Source: Gari tellinella (taxonomy: Eukaryota; Mollusca; Bivalvia; Cardiida; Psammobiidae). Taken from it: DNA of 64,000 nucleotides. The notes under the pieces were generated by a model. It saw nothing but the letters and a program-made list of their open reading frames with translations, ran no database searches and was not told where the DNA came from. Both the position numbers and the translations under genes were made by a program. Positions within the stretch are counted from its first letter, which is position 1; every line of letters starts with the position of its first letter. Location of the stretch: contig OV277862.1 in the NCBI GenBank assembly GCA_922989275.2, forward strand, positions 42,185,786 through 42,249,785, written 5' to 3'. Shown piece after piece: positions 55,539-64,000 of the stretch.

Positions 55539-58500
55539 ATGGCAATGTCAGTCAGGTGTATCAGGCAACCGTAATCTTATCTTTCTTGATGGGCACAACA
55601 TCATATAGGATCATAGTATACTGAATCCAGGGTCACTCTATTACTTGAAATACTGGAAGTAAGTATATACCAGGTGGACTCGGTCTCAGGAAGACTTCTA
55701 ACTTTAAAAGCATAGGGATTCTGTGCCTGCATGAAATTAAATTATTGACCACCTGGCTTATCATGATCTTGATCCTGGCTGGAGACCAGGCACGGATATA
55801 TGGAGATCTCGGCTTGTAAACAAGTAACAAAACGAAACAATAAACCAAGACTTGCAGAATAGAAAACTAATCTGTTTGATGAAGGATAAAAATCATACCA
55901 AGAAGTGTTCCTGGTAAATAAATCGTTCTGAAACAAAGCTTGGTTTTCAAAATTCTCTAACTGAAGATAATAATATAGTAAACTGTTTGGTGTAAACACT
56001 GACCACACCATTTTGATTATATTATTTTGGTGGGGTGATATAGATCTAATATAAACCTATAAATATGCAAAACATTAATCTTTAAAGCAATCTGTACCTA
56101 CAAGGACCTTTTATGCACTCTACAGTTTTAAATCATGCAAAAGCTCTGAAAACATTATCTTCCCTTTTTTACAAAGTCAACATCCGGTATACATTCTGAA
56201 CTTCCGGTTTAGAAATTTTCCGATTGATAGGCCCCATCGGCTTAGAAATAGTCGTCGCAGTCAAGCTTAATTGAATGTTTCGATGGAAGTAGAAGGAGGC
56301 ATCGATTAAACCGTCACAACTGTAGTAGCTACATAAGGTTGGTTGGTGTAAAGGGATCTAATGCAATGGACTGGTACATTTTGTCGATGTCTGCATTCGA
56401 AAGATGCATTTAATGTTCAACGCTACGCTTTCCCTCTTAACATATCATTAGATGTTTTAAATTCTTAAGATTCCAGAATGTCAACTTGTCAGTTCGTATT
56501 CACATATCATACCAAGCCTGATCTTATGCGGGACATATAACTTCTTTTGTATGGTTCATTCTGTGTATTTCTTTCAGAATACAAGCTAAAGCTGGTTGTT
56601 TAATGTTCGTTGGTGAAAGTTTCAAAGTCCGTTTCTGTATTTATTTTCCTATCAATACTGTCTAAATGTGTTGTCCGCAAATTGTTTGGCTTCCTTTGTT
56701 TTCTTCAAATCTTTTTGGTCAATCAGTTTCTAGTTTTTTTGTCTGATAGACGTGCAAATCTATATCCAACACTTGAAGACATTTTAAAATAGCAGCAGAC
56801 GGTGCTTTTTCCGTGTCAAAATGATGTTTTATTACCTCCCTTTAATTCTTTTTTAGTATTAATATATAGTGTACACTAAATATTGTCATTGTTTCTTTAT
56901 TATTTGAAACTTAAATAATATACGATGGTTTAAAAAAATACAAATAACACTTCATTTTACAAAATTGTTAAACATGCAGTTTATTCTTTTGTAAATCTAA
57001 ACAAATATATATACTAAACTTAGAGTGACTCAGTAGGTACTCACCGACGTCAACCTTGATCAGCGGGCAAAATAGTGAACGCCAGCTTGTAATACGATAA
57101 GCAACGTTGGTAGGTGAAGTATACTAAAAAATATTATAGTTAAAACTAAAATATCCAACATCAATTAGGATGTGTGCTGTCACAGCTGCATCCTGTGATA
57201 CGGGTGTCTCCAATACGTGAACATGGATGACTGTCAAGAAATCAGTGCCACTTCTGAAAAGAGAAACTGTTATGTGCCAGTTAATTCCCCTTTAGGCAAA
57301 CCAATCTACTTAACCTAAAATCTGACAATTAGCTGAATAAAAGTTTGTATATGCTGTCACTGAATTGGTACCTGTTAAAAAACAGTAATAAATGTCATAG
57401 ATAAATAATTTATTAAAAACGGAGGATTATCTCCCTTGTGCATTATCTGTTTTTCGAGGTTTTTTGGTCAACCGTTTGGTAGCTTTTGATTATATACCCT
57501 CTGTGTATTACTTTTTTAACTTTCAAGGGTTATGATTTTGAGCATTACTGAAGATGAATTGTCTACATTTAGGGTAAATAAGAAATAGAATTATGTTACT
57601 ATTAAACGGGTTGTTTAAATAAAAAGTTACCCTCTCTATATTTCCTTGACAGGATCTTCTTGGCCCAATCACATGTTATGATGACATCACTTTCTGTCAT
57701 TTGTTCAACCATTGAACTCCTCGCTCTATCTTGATTCACTGATCTGATGATATGACATTTCCATCTATTGACTTCTATAATGGCTTCCTCTTAGTTTGAT
57801 ATTTATGTCATTATTATGCGAAAAAATGAGACCGGTAGAGCTAAAACATACAATTACAACAAATAAATAACCTTTGAATCTGCAGTAGCACACCTTACAC
57901 ACACTGCAGAGTCAGAATATACCAAACAACCTTGTTACACTATATGTTTGTGAAACACTATTCATGCATTTCTTAAGTGAGAAAACATGCAATATATGAA
58001 GTCCCTATTGCATGCAGTTCCAAAGTTAGATTCAGGCTATTGTTTTAGTATCGTGTTTATCCCAACTTTTGGTATTCTAATCAATTTACATCTGGTGATT
58101 CAATACTTTTCAAAAGATACGGTGTAACTTAAATTTAATAATGTACTGTGCCGTACATTCATTTCAGAGCTTGCCTAATGGCCATTTAAATGACATCTGG
58201 TTCCAGAAATATCTTGAGTATGAAAACAGAAAAAATGATGGACGACGATGATTCTTAAATTTGATGTTTTTACTACAATACTCTCATACTTGCTACGTAC
58301 CGAGTACAAAATAACTTCATTATGTTCCCACATTTTCCTACTGCTTTCGTAATTGTGGATTTAAAAACTGCATCCATGTTGTTGCATTCTTGACATGAGG
58401 ATTGATGAGGATGATCACATGCTGTTGTAAAGAGGTTTTCTTCACTACTCAGAGCATATCGTTAACAATGATCTGTAAGAAATGATGTTTCTAATTTTCT

Positions 58501-58744
58501 ACATTGATCTGAAAGAAAACTAGTTACTGCCCATGTTTTTTTTAAGATATGACAATATTTGAACACACAACTGAATCAGCATTTTAAAAAGTGGATTATT
58601 GCATACAAGATTACAGACAAGTATATCTACAGTCCTCCTTTTCACCCCTCTCGTCGTCGCTTAGCTGATAGTGCATGGCCAATGTTTACATTGATATTTA
58701 AAGGATCCTACGTAATTGTTCGTGTTGCTGAACAATCCACTATT
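55539..58744. other. No recognised feature
   Basis: Intergenic or intronic-looking AT-rich DNA with ORFs below 90 codons and no identified repeat. A frame on the minus strand (55633-56011) lacks domain features. Confidence 0.35.
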
Positions 58745-59990
58745 CGCAATTAATTACTCATTGACGTTTCCAGAAAATGAGAAACATTTAAATTTGAAGA
58801 TATATTTGTTAAATGGACTGGTGGTTGTACGGAACTAGAAGACGCTATTTGGACCGAAAATGGTGATGTTGTGTTTGACAGTAGTTTAGACATGGATTCC
58901 TGTTTCTTGTTTAAGAGCTGGCGGTAATTTTTCAGGGACCGATTATTTTTATAGCCGGTTATGTGAATGGCTTGTGTATCCGGTACATTGTTTTTCAGGG
59001 AATTTTGGCAATTTGTCAGCCTCTTGGACTTAAGTGAGGGTAAGTTAGCTTCCTCTGCCATTACTTCAGAAACTTTTCAATTTTATATTCCAATATAAAA
59101 GGCACAAATAAATACGAAAGACTCTAGCAGGAAACGCAACACAAACAATACACCGAACTCTCAAGCAGAACACACACACCAGTCATACCATAACAAACAC
59201 ACACACGCAATACCATTCCTTTATCTACACACTAAATAGAAAACAACACGCAAGACAAACATAAAACAAAGTGAACATAGGAGCCCGCCTTGGTACGGTC
59301 AGTAGCAAATAACCTGAACTGATTTGGAAGGATTTGATTGGTGTGTGACTGGTGCAAAGTAAAATGTACTCATTTTACAGGTCTCATTTCTGCAGACTTT
59401 TTGTATGACAAACCTTGGCATGTACCGTCTTTCGTGATACATTCTCGGCTTTTGAAGCCTTGCTTTGGTTAATTATTCCCAAGTGCGGGTTTTTGTTTGT
59501 CTCTCGTTATATTCTAAATACTCGTTTTCAACTTTTTTGTTCCTGTACAGTTTTACGTCTACCTTACACATGTGTCTGTTTCATTAGCCCCTCCTTTCAT
59601 GCCAAAATGCTGGGTGTTGTTAACGTAGTCTTGTTCCGTCTTTCTTTCAATTTGGTTGAACTTATCCCCCACTTCATCTACATTTGTCACAATCCATAAA
59701 ATGACGTGTCAGTTGTTTCATTTTCCAATCTTATTCTATCCTTTCCATACTCTCTCTCTCTCTCTTCTCGAATTCTTGATGTTGCTTCTCTTTTCGCTTC
59801 CTTCTTATCTCTTCATTTCTGTCCTTAAACCTCTGCTTTTCACTTGTAACTTCTACTCCATTTGCTTGTATCAATTCAAGGGCATCATTCCGCTGTGAAA
59901 GCCATTCATTGGCATTGTTCAGGGAGCACACCACATGTGACTCCAACGCAAGCGTGGTAATATTTGGCTTTGCTGTCAGGATAGTTACCT
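58745..59990 (-). pseudogene. Coiled-coil coding unit, copy 1
   Basis: In transcription order (high to low): ESHVVCSLNNANEWLSQRND with coiled coil RFKDRNEEIRRKRKEKQH (59946-59731); KVENEYLEYNERQTK (about 59525); and MAEEANLPSLKSKRLTNC with NVPDTQAIH (59061-58960), which runs on in an open frame of 103 codons to 58750. Frames shift several times, so it is either several exons or decayed. A family I retroelement at 59105-59303 interrupts it. Homologous block by block to 60318-61310. Confidence 0.45.
59105..59303 (-). mobile_element. Family I retroelement in copy 1 of the duplicated unit
   Basis: AAATACGAAAGACTCTAGCA is the 3' end; it stops at GGTACGGTCAGTAG, missing the first 35 bp or so of the full family. 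CAAATAA flanks both sides. It is absent from the paralogous position in copy 2 (about 60960-61015), which gives an approximate empty site. Confidence 0.7.
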
Positions 59991-60317
59991 AAACAAGAAA
60001 CTTGAACTACTTTTATTCACTGTGATAGGTTATACCCTCTTTTACTCGAAGAACTATTATTATTATAACCCACTAGGTAGTAGGACCTCTATAGAAACTA
60101 CTTTGTGGTGTCCCGAAATTGTCCGGAGCATAACTCCTCTACTATGCCATCTATGATCACCAAATCTGGTGTGTAAATACATATTGGGATAGCCATTTGT
60201 CACTTATCACTTTCAGGTCAATTGACCATAATGATTGAAAAACCTTGTCTGGAGCATAACTCCTATACACCAAATCATCTATTTTTACCAAACATAACGC
60301 GTGTATACACTAATCGC
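59991..60317. other. Weak pearl-like interior
   Basis: TTGTCCGGAGCATAACTCC near 60117 and TTGTCTGGAGCATAACTCC near 60246 resemble the units of family D. No ends are visible, so it is probably an old remnant. Confidence 0.4.
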
Positions 60318-60496
60318 ATGACAATTCATATACGTTTCCAGAAAATGGGACACATTTAAATTTGAAGATGCTCGAGGTGTTGAATGGAACTAGAAGACAC
60401 TGTTGGGACTGGAAGTGGTGGTGTTGTGGTTTACAGTAATTATGACATATATTCCTGTTGCTTGTTTGAGAGCATTATTTGTTCAGGCACTGAGGA

Positions 60497-60776
60497 CAGG
60501 CGGACGTAGTCGATGGGTAGAGCACCCGATTACGACGTCAGGGGTTGTGAGTTCCATTCCCCACCGGACTTAGTATTTGGGATGAAACTTTATAAACTGA
60601 GGTCTGAAGTAGCAGTGCTTTACACTTGGCATCTAAAATAACCTGAGACCTCTTTCGATAATAAGAGTAGGGCATCCCGCCTTGATCCTCTGTAGCCGTT
60701 ACCCTCACCCTAGGGTCGTCCGATTATCCCATAGATGGCAGAAACGGACGTAAACAAACAAAACAAAACATCAGAG
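60497..60776 (+). mobile_element. tRNA-derived SINE with A-rich tail
   Basis: The head, GCGGACGTAGTCGATGGGTA with GAGCACC, resembles a tRNA A box, and GTTGTGAGTTCCATTCC a B box at tRNA spacing. An unrelated body follows to about 60740, then an AAACAAACAAAACAAAAC tail. ACTGAGGA flanks it (60489-60496, 60777-60784). Copy 1 of the surrounding duplication lacks it. Unrelated to the CATC-tailed SINE. Confidence 0.8.
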
Positions 60777-60986
60777 ACTGAGGAGTTTTATGTACGGTTC
60801 TGTGAATGCCTTGTGTATCCGGAACATTGTTATTCAGAAGTTTTTGGCAAAGATGTTTCAAAGCACTTGTATTTGTCTGCCGCTTGGACTTAAGTGAGGG
60901 CAAGTTAGTTTCCCCTGCCATTACTTTCAGTAATGTTTTCCATTAATTTATTCCAAAAAGAAGGCACAAAAACCACTGGGCTTCTT

Positions 60987-61016
60987 TCGGGGGGGGCGGG
61001 GGGGGGGGGGGGGGGT
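60987..61016. repeat. Poly-G run
   Basis: Nearly uninterrupted G tract of about 28 bases; unusual in AT-rich DNA and prone to sequencing error. Confidence 0.85.
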
Positions 61017-61310
61017 GTTGTGTGACATGTGCCAAGTAAAATGGACTATCTTGGGTATTCATTTTTACAGGTCTCTGCATACTTTTTGTATGCCAGGACT
61101 GGACATGTACGTCTTTTGTGACGTACATTCTCGGCTTTGGTTAAATCTTCACCATTTCGATTTTTTGTTTGTCTCTCATTATATTCTAAATATTCATTTT
61201 CAACCTCTGTGATCATGCACAATTTTACGTCCACCCAACACATGTGCCTGTGTTCACGAACTCCTCCCCTCATGTAAAAATCCTGGGTGTTGTGAAACCA
61301 TAGTGTTTAA

Positions 61311-62767
61311 ATTAAAGGGGAAGGCGTTGACACACCCAAGTTGACCCCACTGGCCTTTAACATTCAAAAACTCAATATCCTCACCAGAAATGGCATCTGC
61401 TGTCCGCGGTTTGTTGCCCAGACCTCAGGTGTATTTGTTAACATTTCAAAACTTCACGCATTTTTGAAAATTCATATCTTGATAAGCTAGTTGCATAATA
61501 GCGTATTTTAGGTACCATTTAAAGCTGCCCATCATGCCCCGAAGTGTTCCTGTCTCGTACTCATTTCCATTTTTCTGTCTAACCAAAACTTTGAATTGGC
61601 AAAGATACCCATTAAGAGATGGCGTAGGAATGTTGTTGATTAGACGAAGTTCGCCATTTGCTGCAAGGTATGCCTGAAGGAGTTTTATATTGCTTAATGT
61701 TTTCTGTCTTGTCAGTCCAGTGTTGTTTGAGCTTTACAACCTCAAAGCTGAGCCTAGTTTGTAAAATTCTTCCTGTGCCTCCAAGGTCTTTCTCTGTTGG
61801 GTCAAAGTCAGTATTTTCTTTTTGCTGGTGGCTGCAGTCTCTATGAAGAACTTGTGCTGAGCCTCAGAAACATTTCCTGTCCTTCTGAAAAATGAATTGA
61901 AATCACAGATATATACACTACATGTTAACTGTCACAAATTGTTTGTTATCAGATCTCGTGTTTTCACCACAATAGTCAGGATTTCAAGATATATCAAAGT
62001 TGTTCAAAGAACGGCCCGTCCTAGAGGTCACAATTTTACATAGCGAGATATTATAACATTTTCCAAACAAAATATCACGAGCGTATTTTGCCATAGTGTA
62101 GTATTATCTACATGTATTTATCAAGCTTTCTTTTACCAAATATTGATTACAATAGGCCATATATATCTAAAATTATTCACAGATTTATTTTTTATTTTTA
62201 AGGTGTTTAGGGGTATAAGTCTGAAAATACTAAGACACAAAATAAACCTGTAATATTATGTAAAGAAGCTGCACTCCCTGTATCACTATATCAAATTTGG
62301 AAGAAATTGAACATAGAACAAACATGGTTTTTATGGTTTTTTTTAAAAAGAACGTCCATTTTGACAACAAAGGGAGACATAGCTCTTTTGAATATTTGTG
62401 GTGAATTGAATTTTAAATTGGTAAATAAATTATGTCTACATTCAACCCTAGCTAGAAGTATATTGATCGATACAAACAGCGTACCTGTGAAGAGAACACT
62501 TGCCCTTTGCAAAAAGATAATACACTTAAATAGCCCTCTTATCATTGTCCACATTCCTTTAGATCAGCAGACCAGCAATTATTGGATACTACCACTGAAT
62601 AATACCAACCTTCTCTTGCCAATCCTTCATACTGTCTACTGGGCCACAATTGCCGATCTGCTTCAATGGTCTTCTCCGGACTTGCTCCTTTTGTTTTGGT
62701 ATTACTCTACAAAAAACCCATTTTCTTATTGTCAAAGTAAGGAAAATTGGTAAGCCCCAGATTATAT
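61311..62767. other. No supported gene
   Basis: A 148-codon plus-strand frame at 62307-62753 has no recognisable motif and I do not support it. The region looks like non-coding AT-rich DNA. Confidence 0.3.
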
Positions 62768-62838
62768 GCTTGGGAGTTCAATGGTTAGAGTGCTTGTTTG
62801 ATAACCCAGAGACCCTGGGTTTGAGTTCCAGTCATACC
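62720..62838 (+). repeat. tRNA-like repeat, copy 1
   Basis: TTATTGTCAAAGTAAGGAAA and then GGAGTTCAATGGTTAGAGTG (A-box-like) and CTGGGTTTGAGTTCCAG, which forms a good T-arm. The anticodon arm is not convincing, so this is a tRNA-derived SINE or pseudogene. The first 70 bp recur near 63825-63890. Confidence 0.55.
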
Positions 62839-62875
62839 ATGATTTATTTACCAGTCTCGCTAAGCAGGCATTTAA

Positions 62876-63101
62876 CCCAATACCCCATAACCTATTTCTA
62901 GTTTTGAAGATAGGAGACCACTAAAAGCAGGTTGAAAGTAAAGCAGAATGTGCCTTAAGCTTTACTTTCAGCTGCTTTAAGCTACCATCTCCTAGAATAT
63001 TTCTTAATATGTGTATGCATGACTGTAAAAAGTAGAACTATTTTCTACAGTGCAGGAATAAATTAAACGCATTAAAAGGCTTATATTTGGGATAATTGGT
63101 T
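62876..63101. mobile_element. piggyBac-type palindrome MITE (P4)
   Basis: TTAACCCAATACCCC at the left and GGGATAATTGGTTAA at the right, both bounded by TTAA. The palindrome (about 62920-62985) has lost part of one arm. The flank CTAGTTTTGAAGATAGGAG matches P2 in inverse orientation. Confidence 0.65.
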
Positions 63102-63959
63102 AAACAGCAGTGTATGATAACGTATGAATTCTTAAAAAAAGAATATGAGTTCATTAAAGAGTATTAAAATAACGGGTCAATATTTAGTTGTACATATTTG
63201 TAGCGGGGTTGAGTTTATAGTGAAATTCAGAGAGATTAGTGTAAGCCGTCCGTATAGCTCAGATTGGAAAACACTCGCCCTGTAATATATGGCTGCATAC
63301 CAAATCTAACATGGTGTGAAAAACAACCATTGAGGTGGTTAAAAAATACACAATATATGTAGGCTGACAACATGCACAAACAAGTTTTACACAAATTCTC
63401 ATATTTCAAGCATGTATCTCTGTTAGTTCTATAATTCCAAATCCATAGCTCAGTTGGTATAGCGTCCGCTTTCGAGAAGGGAAGTCGTATTCACGGACTG
63501 ACAGACAGGGCTACACCAACATATGAACACATTTAGAGGTGGGCGTATAATAATGTGTTAAACACAAAATATGTATTAGATACAACTCTAGTAGAATTTT
63601 ATAAGAATATGTCAAACTTTTACCGTTACGTCCTTCCACTTCTTGATCACTTCTTCTGGAGACCTCTGGTTGAAGCCAAGACTGTTAATTCTGAAATAGA
63701 AAATGTATATTACTAGAGTAAGATACTATGAAATGGGAGTTTTGTTGGAATTCAAGTATGGTGGTGCTTATATAGTGTTAAGTATGTTTATACCATTTTT
63801 TGTGTGTTAATCTACAGTTATTGTCAAAGTAAGAAAAATTGGTAGGTCAAGAAAAAATATGCTTTGGAGTTCAACGGTTAGAGAAAATGGTTAATTGATG
63901 TTAGGATCAAATTGCCCTTACCTATATTCCTAAGCTTCCATACAACCAATAAAATGGAG
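63102..63959. other. Several tRNA-like A boxes, no gene
   Basis: CCGTATAGCTCAGATTGG near 63248-63265 and ATCCATAGCTCAGTTGGTAT near 63441-63460 resemble tRNA D-arms. GGAGTTCAACGGTTAGAG near 63865 starts a second copy of the repeat at 62720. None folds as a full tRNA by eye. Confidence 0.4.
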
Positions 63960-64000
63960 ATTTTTAACTCATCAGGCACTAAGTGCCAAGGTAAGCTTTT
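63960..64000 (-). mobile_element. Pearl-like element, family F copy 2 (window edge)
   Basis: TTTTTAACTCATCAGGCAC with GTGCCAAGGTAAGCTT is the opening hairpin of family F. The rest lies beyond the window. Confidence 0.7.

Larger units (their letters stand above)
60318..61310 (-). pseudogene. Coiled-coil coding unit, copy 2
   Basis: High to low: CWVDVKLCMITEVENEYLEY with NERQTKNRNGEDLTKAENV (about 61235-61125) and MAGETNLPSLKSKRQT with NNNVPDTQGIH (60921-60815). It matches copy 1 in the same order; the first block (ESHVVCSL) is not found upstream of 61310. Interrupted by a tRNA-type SINE at 60497-60776. A G-run at 60987-61016 sits where copy 1 has the family I insertion. Confidence 0.45.

Noticed and set aside
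62307..62753. 148-codon plus-strand ORF
   Set aside because: No motif that I can recognise and no homologous copy in the window; kept only as unassigned sequence.
63430..63500. Functional tRNA gene
   Set aside because: The D-arm resembles a tRNA, but the anticodon and T arms do not pair convincingly; likely a SINE head or pseudogene.

Overview
The window is animal nuclear DNA, most probably from a marine bivalve mollusc. It is AT-rich, has no operon-like gene packing and no intact conserved host gene, and almost everything recognisable is a transposable element (TE) or its decayed remains. The bivalve assignment rests on many elements with the architecture of pearl / Helentron-associated repeats, on an abundant SINE ending in a CATC/ATC tail, and on a LINE with ORF1 zinc knuckles and a C-terminal RNase H domain. 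The species cannot be read from the sequence.

Layout. 0.35-4.3 kb: a long-terminal-inverted-repeat foldback element (351-2588) carrying a nested pearl-like element, a small CAGGG-ended MITE and a second pearl-like copy. 4.8-6.2 kb: a decayed minus-strand pogo-type (DDE_1) transposase. 6.2-20 kb: a SINE-rich stretch with 11 of the 13 SINE copies, a 5'-truncating retroelement family, a DDE_Tnp_4-like transposase fragment, palindrome-bearing MITEs and a Tc1/mariner-type MITE. 19.4-26.5 kb: three large pearl-like elements of three families. 26.8-29.1 kb: a Penelope-like GIY-YIG fragment, two very long hairpins, a 170-bp direct repeat pair and an hAT MITE. 30-33 kb: two further pearl-like elements and a palindrome MITE. 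34.1-36.5 kb: a broken transposase fragment and a broken Pif1-like helicase, both on the minus strand. 36.76-44.04 kb: one 5'-complete but dead LINE with a 12-bp target duplication, itself carrying a DNA transposon that contains a piece of another LINE. 44.4-47.9 kb: more pearl-like elements and a second pogo-type fragment. 49-52.7 kb: little recognisable. 53-54 kb: a second foldback element. 54.8-61.3 kb: three related minus-strand copies of an unrecognised coiled-coil coding unit, two of them paralogous blocks about 1.6 kb apart, with TE insertions that differ between them. 62.7-64 kb: tRNA-like SINE heads and the start of another pearl-like element.

Three results stand out. (1) Six families of unrelated sequence share one architecture: a hairpin end, a (GTCC)n tract, internal long tandem repeats, a subterminal inverted repeat at the other end, and a CTTGTT-type terminus. 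(2) The LINE 3' end and the SINE 3' end share the same tail of about 50 bp, which identifies a plausible SINE-LINE partnership within one window. (3) Several insertions can be dated relative to each other because an empty site or target duplication is visible. Nothing here indicates a prokaryotic-type defence system.
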